From assembly GCA_031292735.1 (NCBI GenBank), contig JARLGP010000173.1:1-39241 (forward strand): a DNA stretch of 39,241 bases, given 5' to 3'. The position numbers and the translations under genes were made by a program. Positions 7,474-15,414 of this stretch are shown piece after piece. Position 1 is the stretch's first letter. Every line of letters starts with the position of its first letter. The notes beneath the pieces were generated by a model. It made no database searches. It was not told the origin of the DNA and was given only the letters and a program-made list of their open reading frames with translations. The stretch comes from Holophaga sp. GTDB taxonomy: Bacteria; Acidobacteriota; Holophagae; Holophagales; Holophagaceae.

Positions 7474-9336
7474 ATGCCGCGGGTCACCCACGGCCTGACC
7501 ACGCTGCAGACCCGGCTCAGCCTGCTTTCGGAGCTCAAGCCGCTGCTGGGGCCGGAGCTGGGCTTTTCCGAACTGTCGGCCGCCTACGAGCAGGCCCTGG
7601 AAGCCCAGGCCGCCTGGCGCCAGGAGCTCAAGCAGCTGTTCCGCACCGAGCTGGCCAAGGCCGGCGACGTGTCCGTGGTGCTCATCGGCCGGCCCTACCT
7701 GGTGCTGGCGCCGGCCCTGAACCAGGGCATCCCGGACCTGTTCGCCGCGCTGGGGGTGAAGACCTTCTACCAGGACATGCTGTCGTACGGCGACGCCGAC
7801 CTGGAGCCCATCGCCCCCCTGCTGCAGGCGGTGCACTGGCACTACGCCGCCAAGCTGCTGGAGGCGGCCCAGGTGGTGACGGCCACCCCCGGGGTCTATC
7901 CGGTGCTGGTCACCTCCTTCCGCTGCGCCCCGGACGCCTGCGTGCTGGACTACTTCAAGCAGGTCTGCCAGCGCCAGCACAAGCCCTACCTGGTGCTGCA
8001 GCTGGACGACCACGCCTCGACCGTGGGGGTGGAAACCCGGATCGAGGCGGCGGTGCGCGCCTTCCGCAACCACCGGGACGCCGGGCGGAAGGCCGCCTCC
8101 GGCGCGCCGCTGCTGGCGCCCCTGGCGCACAGCCTGGAGGGCAAGACCCTGCTGTTCCCCTGCTGGGACCGGCTGAGCTGCTCGCTGCTGGTGGCCAACC
8201 TGGTGCACCAGGGCATCGACGCCCGGCTCCTGCGCGAGGACAGCGACACCCTGTCCCGCTCCCTGGCCCGCAACAGCGGCCAGTGCCTGCCGCTCACCGC
8301 CATCGCCCAGACCTACGTGGACCACGTGCGCCGGGAGGGGCTGGACCCGGAGCGGACCATGCTCTGGATAGCCGGCTCCACCATCGCCTGCCACATCGGC
8401 ATGTACCCCCACGCCATCCAGGGCCTGGTGGCCGGCCACCGAGGCTTCCAGCGCTCCCGGGTCTACCTGGGCGACATCACCATGCTCGACATCTCCCTGC
8501 GGGCGGCGTTCAACAGCTACTTCTGCCACATGTTCGGCGGCATGCTGCGGGCCATGGCCTGCCGGATCCGGCCCTTCGAGACGGTGCCCGGGGCCGCCGG
8601 CCAGGCCCTGGAGCAGGGCCTGGCCCGGTTCGAGCAGGCCTTCCGGGCGGGCCTGCCCGGGACCGAGGTGGCCCAGGAGGTGGTGGACCGGTTCCGGTGG
8701 ATCCCGGTGCGGGGCGGGTCCCGGCCCAAGGTGGCCATCTTCGGCGACCTCTACGCCCGGGACAACGAGCTGGTGAACCAGGACCTGGTGCGCACCATCG
8801 AGGCCAACGGCGGCCAGGTGATCACCACGCCCTACAACGACTACATCAAGACCGTGGCCGGACTCTACCTGCGCCGGTGGCTCCGGGAAGGCCACCTCCT
8901 GAACGTGCTCAAGTCGGGCTCCATCCTCACCGCCATCCAACTGCTGGAAAAGAAATACCTGGAGGTATTCGGCCAGGTGCTGGGCCCCGCGCCCGCGGAC
9001 CGGCCGGCCGCCGAGGCCGAGGCGCTGCTGGCCCGGTTCCACATCAGCCCCTACCAAAGCGGCGAGACCTTCGACAACATCCTGAACGTGTTCCACGTGC
9101 TGGAGGCGCACCCCGACCTGGCCCTGTTCGTCCACGCCAGCCCCGCCTTCTGCTGCCCGGGGCTGGTCACCGAGGCGCTGGCGGCCCGGATCGAGCGGCT
9201 CACCGGGGTGCCGGTGGTGTCGGTGACCTACGACGGGGCCGGCGCCTCCCCCAACGACCCGGTGATCCCGTACCTCAAGTTCCCGAGGGCCCGGAAGGGT
9301 CCAGCACCCGTCCCAGGAACAGCACCGACCCGGTGA
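7474..9336 (+). CDS. Acyl-CoA dehydratase activase-related protein, C-terminal part (same frame, after the TAA)
   Basis: In the same frame as the 5110-7401 gene, and clearly the rest of one protein of about 1,408 residues. The remainder resembles a dehydratase/reductase (HgdB-like) component. Cys-bearing segments include SFRCAPDACVLDYF, CWDRLSCSLLV, STIACHIGMYP and FCCPGLVTEALAARIERL. The family-type end reads VTYDGAGASPNDPVIPYLKF. Codons 7402-7473 are also coding-like (CYYSQFATTLIAGLDDG), which shows that the true protein does not begin at 7474. No ribosome site precedes the 7474 ATG, so separate translation would be poor. The last 15 or so residues run past the usual family end and overlap the 3' end of the convergent serpin gene by 62 bases. 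If the TAA is real, the gene is probably broken. Confidence 0.75.
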   Translation: MPRVTHGLTTLQTRLSLLSELKPLLGPELGFSELSAAYEQALEAQAAWRQELKQLFRTELAKAGDVSVVLIGRPYLVLAPALNQGIPDLFAALGVKTFYQDMLSYGDADLEPIAPLLQAVHWHYAAKLLEAAQVVTATPGVYPVLVTSFRCAPDACVLDYFKQVCQRQHKPYLVLQLDDHASTVGVETRIEAAVRAFRNHRDAGRKAASGAPLLAPLAHSLEGKTLLFPCWDRLSCSLLVANLVHQGIDARLLREDSDTLSRSLARNSGQCLPLTAIAQTYVDHVRREGLDPERTMLWIAGSTIACHIGMYPHAIQGLVAGHRGFQRSRVYLGDITMLDISLRAAFNSYFCHMFGGMLRAMACRIRPFETVPGAAGQALEQGLARFEQAFRAGLPGTEVAQEVVDRFRWIPVRGGSRPKVAIFGDLYARDNELVNQDLVRTIEANGGQVITTPYNDYIKTVAGLYLRRWLREGHLLNVLKSGSILTAIQLLEKKYLEVFGQVLGPAPADRPAAEAEALLARFHISPYQSGETFDNILNVFHVLEAHPDLALFVHASPAFCCPGLVTEALAARIERLTGVPVVSVTYDGAGASPNDPVIPYLKFPRARKGPAPVPGTAPTR

Positions 9337-10537
9337 CCCGGTCGGTGATGGCCAGCAGGAACGGCCGGTCCAGCACCATCGGCCTGGGATCGGCAAGCAC
9401 CGAGGTGGGCGCCATGCCCAGCCCGGTGCCGGCCACCGCCAGGGTGCCCCGCTCGTCCACCGCGATCCGGGCGGTGTGCGCCACCGCCAGGATGGCCTGG
9501 GGCACCGCGGCCATGGCCGAGAAATCGGCCTGGGCCGGATCGAAGGCCGGCCCCATGCCCAGGTCGGTGAGCGGGCCCCGCAGCTGGCCGGAATAGCTGC
9601 AGCTGAACCTGGGCAGGGCCAGCTGGACCGCGCGGGGCTCCAGGGCCCCGGCCAGGGCCTTGAAGCTGTCCGGGTCCAGGTAGGCCGCCAGTGCCTCCAG
9701 GGCCACCCCGGGGGCGGGCAGCAGCAGGAGCATCCCGTAGCGGCCGCTGCCGTAGTCCAGCCGGGCCGCCTGGAAGCCGTCGGTCTCCCGGTAGCCCACG
9801 AGCCCGGTGCGGTTCATGAACGTGCACGGCACCCGGGCGCCGTCCCGGCGGGTGAACCGGCCCGGCGCGCTCAGGGCCGGGTCGAACGGCGCGGCCCAGG
9901 TGCCCCGGAAGCACACCGTGTTGGCCAGGAACAGGTCGCATTCGGCCAGGTCGCTGTCCGGGCCCAGCAGGGCCGGAACCAGGCCATGGGTCTGCCCGGC
10001 GGCCCAGGCGTTCACCGCATCCGCGCCGCCGGCCAGATCGCCCATGAAGGCGCCGTAGTAGGTGCGGTTCAAGGCCAGGAACGATTCCAGGGCCACCCCC
10101 GGCCGGGTCCAGAGGGAATTGGCCACCTCCAGCCGGGCCTCGGGGTCCACCGGAACGAACTGGGCCTGGAGCGCCGCGTTGGCCTGCTCCGGTGCCTCCG
10201 CCACCGGACCCAGGCGCAGGGCCCCGGCCATGGCCTCCCGGGTGGCGCCGGCGGCGCCGGCGTAGGCCATGTCCAGGGCCAGGGCCACGCTGAGCGGCGA
10301 GCACACCAGGTTGCTGGCCGGCTGCGCGGCGCCCAGCCGGTTCGCCAGGGCGAAACCCAGCCCGTTGTCCGCCGCCACCAGGGCCGGATCCACGGGCGTG
10401 CCCCGCTGGAGCGCCCGGTCCACGGCGGACGGCAGGTCCGGAGCGCAGGCGGCGGCCGGCCCCCCCTGCAGGAGCAGAAGCAGCCCCAGGCCCGCCAGGG
10501 CCGCGGGCGGAACGAAAGATCGGGCATCCAGGCGCAT
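9275..10537 (-). CDS. Secreted serpin family protein
   Basis: A 420-residue serpin, a suicide inhibitor of serine or cysteine proteases in most of the family. The start at 10537 is chosen because GGAGG lies six bases upstream and a signal peptide follows (LAGLGLLLLLQGGPAAAC), so the protein is probably exported. A lipoprotein form is possible but the lipobox is weak. Serpin landmarks in order are SNLVCSPLSVALALDMAYAG, VANSLWT, LANTVCFRGTWAAPFDP, FMNRTG, and the end DRPFLLAITDRVTGSVLFLG. The hinge of the reactive loop reads ERGTLAVAGTGLG. This is close to the small-residue hinge of inhibitory serpins but not ideal, so inhibition is likely, not certain. It converges on the activase gene and overlaps it by 62 bases. 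Confidence 0.9.
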   Translation of the reverse strand: MRLDARSFVPPAALAGLGLLLLLQGGPAAACAPDLPSAVDRALQRGTPVDPALVAADNGLGFALANRLGAAQPASNLVCSPLSVALALDMAYAGAAGATREAMAGALRLGPVAEAPEQANAALQAQFVPVDPEARLEVANSLWTRPGVALESFLALNRTYYGAFMGDLAGGADAVNAWAAGQTHGLVPALLGPDSDLAECDLFLANTVCFRGTWAAPFDPALSAPGRFTRRDGARVPCTFMNRTGLVGYRETDGFQAARLDYGSGRYGMLLLLPAPGVALEALAAYLDPDSFKALAGALEPRAVQLALPRFSCSYSGQLRGPLTDLGMGPAFDPAQADFSAMAAVPQAILAVAHTARIAVDERGTLAVAGTGLGMAPTSVLADPRPMVLDRPFLLAITDRVTGSVLFLGRVLDPSGPSGT

Positions 10538-10599
10538 GATGGGCCTCCACCCCCCTTTGACGCGAAAGGAGGGAGGCGCGTGACGGTTAGGGACCGCGC

Positions 10600-10630
10600 A
10601 AAAATAATCTGTGCTTTTCAGATTATTTTT
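10600..10630. repeat. Perfect 12-bp inverted repeat, AT-rich (terminator or operator)
   Basis: AAAAATAATCTG, a 7-base loop, then CAGATTATTTTT: a perfect dyad in GC-rich surroundings. It lies after the DUF1648/DUF5808 gene and 63 bases before the serpin start, both on the minus strand. With A-tracts on one side and T-tracts on the other it could terminate transcription from either direction, but the stem is GC-poor. It could also be a regulator-binding site for the serpin gene. Confidence 0.6.
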
Positions 10631-10688
10631 CTGCGGGCCCTTATGCCGGGGCTGTACCAAAATGTTCAAGTTATTTTTGCGTAACGGC

Positions 10689-11330
10689 CTACTTCCGGGC
10701 CAGGGCCAGGGCCGCCAGGATCACCGCCGGGATGGCGGCCAGGATCAGCAGGGTCACCCAGGCGGCCGCAGGGCGGGCGTAGTTGAGGGTCCAGCCCAGG
10801 CCCAGCCGCTTGGGCACCCAGAGCCGGGGATCCTGGGGGTTCACGTAGAAGACGCCCAGGCGGTAGTGCTCGGAACGGGGCGCCTGGGCCAGGACCTGCC
10901 AGGTGTTCCGCACCACGAACACCATCCCGGTGAGCAGGCAGGCCGCCAGCGCCAGCAGTCCGGCGAACAGGGCGGTGCTGCCCAGCAGCGGCACCAGCAG
11001 GCAGCCGGCCATGAGCAGGCTCAGCCCCAACCCCAGCATCCCCCGCAGCGGATCGATGGCCATGGCCTGACGGCCGCCCGGCAGCTTGGACGCGGCGGCG
11101 CCAATGAGGAACAGCACCAGCCACAGGAACACCGGCGCCCCGAACAGCAGCCACGGCAGCTGCGCCCTGGGCGCCCAGCCGTTGGCCCGGCCCATGGCGT
11201 CGAAATGCACCGGCACGGGATCCGGCAGCACGGGCAGGACCGCCAGGTAAAGGCAGGCCAGGGCCACCAGGCCGCCCAGGGCGGCCAGGTCCCAGGGTGA
11301 AACAAGGCGGGGGGGTCCGGACGATGCCAT
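10689..11330 (-). CDS. DUF1648/DUF5808 membrane protein
   Basis: A 213-residue integral membrane protein with about five hydrophobic segments. The N-terminal DUF1648 signature DPVPVHFDAMGRANGW follows TM1. A DUF5808-type motif, GVFYVNPQDPRLWVPKR, sits before the last TM. The function of neither family is settled; related Bacillus proteins have been linked to spore germination or immunity, which need not apply here. The start at 11330 was chosen because the first TM follows shortly after; longer in-frame starts add a non-family tail. It is on the same strand as the serpin, separated by a perfect inverted repeat, and divergent from the chemoreceptor gene. Confidence 0.8.
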   Translation of the reverse strand: MASSGPPRLVSPWDLAALGGLVALACLYLAVLPVLPDPVPVHFDAMGRANGWAPRAQLPWLLFGAPVFLWLVLFLIGAAASKLPGGRQAMAIDPLRGMLGLGLSLLMAGCLLVPLLGSTALFAGLLALAACLLTGMVFVVRNTWQVLAQAPRSEHYRLGVFYVNPQDPRLWVPKRLGLGWTLNYARPAAAWVTLLILAAIPAVILAALALARK

Positions 11331-11440
11331 CGCTCTATTATGCCTTTGCCTTCGGGGAAAACGGCTCTCGCCCGCCGTCTTCTTGCTATCGTGAATTCTA
11401 AAAAGCCATCCAGGGGAAGCCGTCACGGGAAAGGCCATTC

Positions 11441-12295
11441 ATGGACCTCCATATCGCGAACAAGATCATCGATTTCATTTTCGAAGAGACGGGCCTTTTC
11501 ACCATCGTTTGCGATGACGGGGGGACCATCATCGCCGCGAAGGTGGCGTCCCGGGTGGGCACCGTCCACACCGGGGCCCAGCGCCTGCTGAAGGAAAAGC
11601 TGCCCCAGGTGGTGGTCACCAAGGACGAGGAGGAACGCTCCGGCGGCGTGGTGCGGATGGGGGTCAGCCTGCCCATCATCCATCACGGGGAGTGGATCGG
11701 CACCTTCGGCATCACCGGCAACACCGAGTTCACCGTGCCCATCGGCAAGATCGTGGCCGGCATCATCGCCAAGGAGCTGCAGGAGGCGGAGCACAGCGCC
11801 CAACTGCTGGAGCAGGCGGATTCGATGAGTAATTCAATAGCAGCCATCGCCACCACCGTGGCCAACCTGAACAGCGCCCAGGCGCAGATGGCCGCCGCCA
11901 TGCAGGAGGTGGCCACCCTGCTGGCCCGCTCCGCCGAGGATGTGGAAAGCACCGACCAGGTGATCGAGACCATCCAGGCCATCGCCACCCAGACCAACAT
12001 GCTCGGGCTCAACGCCGCCATCGAGGCGGCCCACGCCCGGGAGATGGGCGCCGGCTTCGCCATCGTCGCCGAGGCGGTGCGCAAGCTGTCCGAGCAGAGC
12101 GGGCAGTCCGCGGAAGCGGTCCGGGCCTCCCACTCGCAGCTGCAGTCCTCCATGACCAAGATCATCGCCCATTCCGGCCAGGTGGAGGCCATCACCCGGG
12201 AGCAGACCCTGGCCACCCGGACCATCAGCGACATGGTGCTGGAGCTGAAGCGGATCGGCGACCGCCTGCTGTCCATGGCCAGGCACGCCGGCTAG
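11441..12295 (+). CDS. Soluble chemoreceptor: CdaR-type diacid-recognition domain plus MCP signalling domain
   Basis: A 284-residue cytoplasmic methyl-accepting-type protein without transmembrane segments. Residues 4-120 resemble the sugar-diacid recognition domain found in CdaR-type regulators ([40 protein letters not shown]; then a glycine/threonine-rich strand and a helix). Residues 130-284 form a short MCP coiled coil with the conserved hairpin tip, [20 protein letters not shown] and [18 protein letters not shown], which contacts CheA and CheW. The ATG has GAAAGG seven bases upstream. No che genes are nearby, so it would work with a system elsewhere. I infer that it senses a small cytoplasmic metabolite, perhaps an organic acid. 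Confidence 0.85.
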   Translation: MDLHIANKIIDFIFEETGLFTIVCDDGGTIIAAKVASRVGTVHTGAQRLLKEKLPQVVVTKDEEERSGGVVRMGVSLPIIHHGEWIGTFGITGNTEFTVPIGKIVAGIIAKELQEAEHSAQLLEQADSMSNSIAAIATTVANLNSAQAQMAAAMQEVATLLARSAEDVESTDQVIETIQAIATQTNMLGLNAAIEAAHAREMGAGFAIVAEAVRKLSEQSGQSAEAVRASHSQLQSSMTKIIAHSGQVEAITREQTLATRTISDMVLELKRIGDRLLSMARHAG

Positions 12296-12338
12296 AATGG
12301 GCCTACCCCCCCCACCCTTTTCCATTCCGGAGCCGACC

Positions 12339-13232
12339 ATGGACCGACGGGATTTCTTGAAAGACACCGCCGGCACCTTGGCCGCGCTGTCCGTGCTGTC
12401 CCCGCTGCTGCCGGCCGCGCCGGCGCCGCGCCCCGGCCTGGCCGTGGTCCACGGCGCCTCCCCGGACCGGATCGTGCGCGCCGCGGTGGACGCCCTGGGC
12501 GGGATCCGCCGGTTCATCGCCAAGGGCGACGTGGTGGTGGTCAAGCCCAACATCGGCTGGGACCGCAAGCCGGAGCAGGCGGCCACCACCAACCCCGAGG
12601 TGGTGGCCACCCTGGTGCGGCTCTGCTTCGAGGCCGGCGCGCGCAAGGTGAAGGTGTTCGACCGCACCTGCAACGACCCGCGCCGGTGCTACGTGCAGAG
12701 CGGCATCGAAGCCGCGGCCAGGGCCGCCGGGGCCGAGGTGAGCTTCGTGGACGAGCGCCGGTTCCGGGAGGTGAAGATCCCCGGCGGCGTGGCCATCCAG
12801 TCCTGGCCCATCTACATCGACCTGCTGGAGGCCGACAAGATCATCAGCGCCCCCATCGCCAAGCACCACGGCCTGGCCCGGCTCACCCTGTGCCACAAGA
12901 ACTGGATGGGCGTCATGGGCGAGAACCGCGGCCGCATCCACCAGCGCCTGGACGATACCCTGGTGGACATCTCCACCGTGGTCAAGCCCAGCTTCACCGT
13001 GCTGGACTGCGTGCGCATCCTCACCGCCCACGGGCCCCAGGGCGGCAGTCCCTCCGACGTGAAGAAGCTGGACACGGTCATCGCCGGCACCGACCAGGTG
13101 GCCATCGACGCCTACGCCACCACCCTGTTCGGCCTCACCGGCAACGACATCGGCTACATCCGGGAGGGCGCCCGCCGGGGCACCGGAGTAATGGACCTGA
13201 GCCGGGTGGCCATCCGGAAGATCGAGGCCTGA
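12339..13232 (+). CDS. DUF362 protein with Tat signal
   Basis: A 297-residue DUF362-family protein. It begins MDRRDFLKDTAG, a twin-arginine signal, followed by a hydrophobic stretch and an Ala-x-Ala-rich cleavage region (LLPAAPAP). Family motifs follow: VVVVKPNIGWDRKPEQAATT, the DRTC region, KHHGLARLTLCHKNWMGVMG, and AIDAYATTLFG. The ATG at 12339 has GGAG about five bases upstream; the longer in-frame start would bury the Tat motif. The next gene begins one base after its stop, so the pair is an operon. DUF362 proteins are often found with polyferredoxins, and a role in an extracytoplasmic redox process is inferred. The exact reaction is not known. Confidence 0.88.
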   Translation: MDRRDFLKDTAGTLAALSVLSPLLPAAPAPRPGLAVVHGASPDRIVRAAVDALGGIRRFIAKGDVVVVKPNIGWDRKPEQAATTNPEVVATLVRLCFEAGARKVKVFDRTCNDPRRCYVQSGIEAAARAAGAEVSFVDERRFREVKIPGGVAIQSWPIYIDLLEADKIISAPIAKHHGLARLTLCHKNWMGVMGENRGRIHQRLDDTLVDISTVVKPSFTVLDCVRILTAHGPQGGSPSDVKKLDTVIAGTDQVAIDAYATTLFGLTGNDIGYIREGARRGTGVMDLSRVAIRKIEA

Positions 13233-13233
13233 C

Positions 13234-14802
13234 ATGGTGATCTGGGCCCGAAGGTGCTGCCAGGGATTGTTCCTGGCGGTATTCGTCATGCTGTTCCTGC
13301 AGACCCAGCAGAAGGGCGCCGACCACCTGGGCTACCCGGTCAAGCTGTTCCTGGACGGCGATCCGCTGCTGGCCCTGGGCACCCTCCTGTCGGCCCACGC
13401 CCTGGCCGCCGGATTCGCCTTGAGCCTGGTGCTGGTGCTGCTGACCCTGGTCCTGGGCCGGGTCTTCTGCGGCTGGGCCTGCCCCATGGGCACCCTGCAC
13501 AACCTGGCGGGGGCCCTGCGCCGGTGGCGCGGACCGCAGCGGGTGCGGGGCTGGTTCCGGGTCAAGTACCTGCTCCTGGTCTTCCTGCTGGCGGGCAGCG
13601 CCGTGGGCCTGCAGCTCACCGGCCTGTTCGATCCGCTTTCCCTGCTGGCCCGGCACCTGGCCCTGGGGCCCTACCCCGCCTTCAACTACGCGGTCAACAG
13701 CACCATGGATGCCGTGTACCGGGTGGACCAGAAGACCCTCAACGCCGTCGCCCAGCCGGTGTTCGATCTGCTCAAGAACACCGTCCTCGCTTTCCAGCAG
13801 CCGCACTTCGCCCAGGGGGCGCTGCTCAGCGTCCTGTTCCTGGCCATCCTGCTGCTGAACCTCTCCGAACGCCGCTTCTGGTGCCGCTACCTGTGCCCGC
13901 TCGGGGCGCTGCTCGGGCTGCTGGGCCGCCGGGCCCTGCTCAAGCGGGAAACCGCGGAGGGCTGCAACGCCTGCGGCATCTGCGACCGGCAATGCCAGGG
14001 CGGGATGCCGGCCTCCCGGGAGAACGGCTGGATCTCTTCCGAATGTCTGTACTGCATGGCCTGCGACGACGCCTGCCCGAAGAACGCCGTGAGTTTCGGC
14101 TTCTCCCGCAAGCCGGCCCCGGCCGCGCTGGATCTGGGCCGGCGCAGGGTGCTCCTGGCCGGGGGCGCCGGGTTCGCCGCAGTGGCCGTGTCCCGGGCCA
14201 CTCCGGCCTTCGACCGCGCCCGGGCCAACCCGGACCTGCTCCGTCCGCCCGGCGCCCGCCCCGAGCCGGACTTCCTGGCCCGCTGCGTGAAGTGCGGCGA
14301 GTGCATGAAGGTCTGCACCACCAACGGCCTGCAGCCCACCTTCCTGGAGGCCGGGCTGGAGGGGGTGTGGTCGCCCCGGCTGGTGCCCACCCGGGGCTAC
14401 TGCGAGTTCAGCTGCACCCTGTGCGGTCAGGTGTGCCCCACCGGCGCCATCCAGTCCCTCGCCCCCGCCGAGAAGGCCCAGTGGCGCATCGGCACCGCCA
14501 TGTTCGACCGGGGCCGCTGCCTGCCCCACGCCCACGCCACCCCCTGCATCGTCTGCGAGGAAGTCTGCCCCACCCCCACCAAGGCCATCTGGTTCGAGGA
14601 GGTGGTGGTGCACAACCGGGCCGGCCAGGCGGTCACCGTCAAGCAGCCCCACGTGGACCTCAAGCTGTGCATCGGCTGCGGCATCTGCGAAGCCAAATGC
14701 CCCATCTCCGACCGCCCGGCGGTGCACGTCACCAACATCGGCGAGACCCGCTCCAGGCAGAACCAGATGCTGCTGGACGATTCAGGCGGATACGGCTCCT
14801 AG
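13234..14802 (+). CDS. NapH-NapG-like fusion: membrane polyferredoxin
   Basis: A 522-residue membrane Fe-S protein. Residues 1-230 hold several TM helices with the NapH-type motifs CGWACPMG (79-86) and CRYLCPLG (217-224). Two ferredoxin motifs follow: CNACGICDRQC at 244 and CLYCMACDDACP at 271. At 303-319 an internal twin-arginine-like segment, GRRRVLLAGGAGFAAVAV, precedes a NapG-like domain. That domain opens LLRPPGARPEPDFLARCVKC and contains further cysteine clusters (CVKCGECMKVC, CTLCGQVCP, CIVCEEVCP, CIGCGICEAKCP). NapH and NapG are normally separate proteins passing quinol electrons outward. The order relative to the Tat-exported DUF362 gene suggests that it feeds electrons to that protein. 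The start has GAGG six bases upstream within the previous gene. Its stop interlocks with the stop of the opposite PAS gene. Confidence 0.85.
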   Translation: MVIWARRCCQGLFLAVFVMLFLQTQQKGADHLGYPVKLFLDGDPLLALGTLLSAHALAAGFALSLVLVLLTLVLGRVFCGWACPMGTLHNLAGALRRWRGPQRVRGWFRVKYLLLVFLLAGSAVGLQLTGLFDPLSLLARHLALGPYPAFNYAVNSTMDAVYRVDQKTLNAVAQPVFDLLKNTVLAFQQPHFAQGALLSVLFLAILLLNLSERRFWCRYLCPLGALLGLLGRRALLKRETAEGCNACGICDRQCQGGMPASRENGWISSECLYCMACDDACPKNAVSFGFSRKPAPAALDLGRRRVLLAGGAGFAAVAVSRATPAFDRARANPDLLRPPGARPEPDFLARCVKCGECMKVCTTNGLQPTFLEAGLEGVWSPRLVPTRGYCEFSCTLCGQVCPTGAIQSLAPAEKAQWRIGTAMFDRGRCLPHAHATPCIVCEEVCPTPTKAIWFEEVVVHNRAGQAVTVKQPHVDLKLCIGCGICEAKCPISDRPAVHVTNIGETRSRQNQMLLDDSGGYGS

Positions 14803-15287
14803 CGGTCCAGGCGGTCGATCTTCACCAGCACCGCGTTCCCCCGCATGGAGGTGGAAAAGGTGAGGGACACCGCCTCCGGGCTGTCCGGGTCGCCGACCTT
14901 CAAGGTGGCCGGAACGTGCGCCTGGGATTCCCGGGAACGGTAGGTGGCGGCCACCGCCCGGCGCAGGGCGCAGCCGGAGCAATGCACCGTCCGGCCGCAG
15001 CCCCCGGGCTGGTGGGAGTGCACGCAGCCGAACAGCTCGCCGCCGCTCTGCCGGTCCACCTGGCTGGGCGGAACCCCCAGGATCTCCTGGCCGCGCTTGT
15101 TCAGCACGGTGACGGTGACGTCCTCATCCACCACCAGGATCGGGAACGGGAACCGGTCGACGATGGTCTGGATCGGCATCCCCACATCCCCCACCAGATT
15201 GGCCATGCAGGTGGGGCAGATGCCGTTGCCGTCCTGGTCCGACCCTTCCGGGATCGCTTCTCCGCACCAAAGGCATAGGCATTGCAA
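14799..15287 (-). CDS. Stand-alone PAS protein with N-terminal zinc-ribbon-like and PAS cysteines
   Basis: A 162-residue protein. The N-terminus has a small Cys cluster (C3, C5, C8, C24, C27; CLWCGE and CPTC), probably a zinc ribbon. A PAS domain follows (about 37-160; FPFPILVVDEDVTVTVLNKR and EILGVPP). Within it lies C88, C97, C103 and C106 in the form GCVHSHQPGGCGRTVHCSGC, a pattern seen in PAS proteins thought to bind a metal or Fe-S centre. There is no kinase, cyclase or DNA-binding output. It begins with TTG: AGGAGG lies eight bases upstream, and no in-frame ATG follows early. It converges on the Fe-S protein gene, and the two TAG stops share three bases. Confidence 0.75.
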   Translation of the reverse strand: MQCLCLWCGEAIPEGSDQDGNGICPTCMANLVGDVGMPIQTIVDRFPFPILVVDEDVTVTVLNKRGQEILGVPPSQVDRQSGGELFGCVHSHQPGGCGRTVHCSGCALRRAVAATYRSRESQAHVPATLKVGDPDSPEAVSLTFSTSMRGNAVLVKIDRLDR

Positions 15288-15414
15288 GGTCCGTTCCTCC
15301 TCTCCCCACCCGGCGCGGACCCCCTTCCCGCGGCCATGGCCGGCGGGAAGGCTGCACCAGATCCATTCCGTTAAGTAAATCCTAGTCGATCTGTGCTTCC
15401 GGGTGCGGCTTTCC

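Noticed and set aside
4773..9596. Very long open frames (over 1,400 codons on either strand) overlapping the activase gene
   Set aside because: They are alternative frames of high-GC coding DNA: repetitive Arg/Pro/Gly/Ala composition, no domain, while the 5110-9336 frame has clear family motifs.
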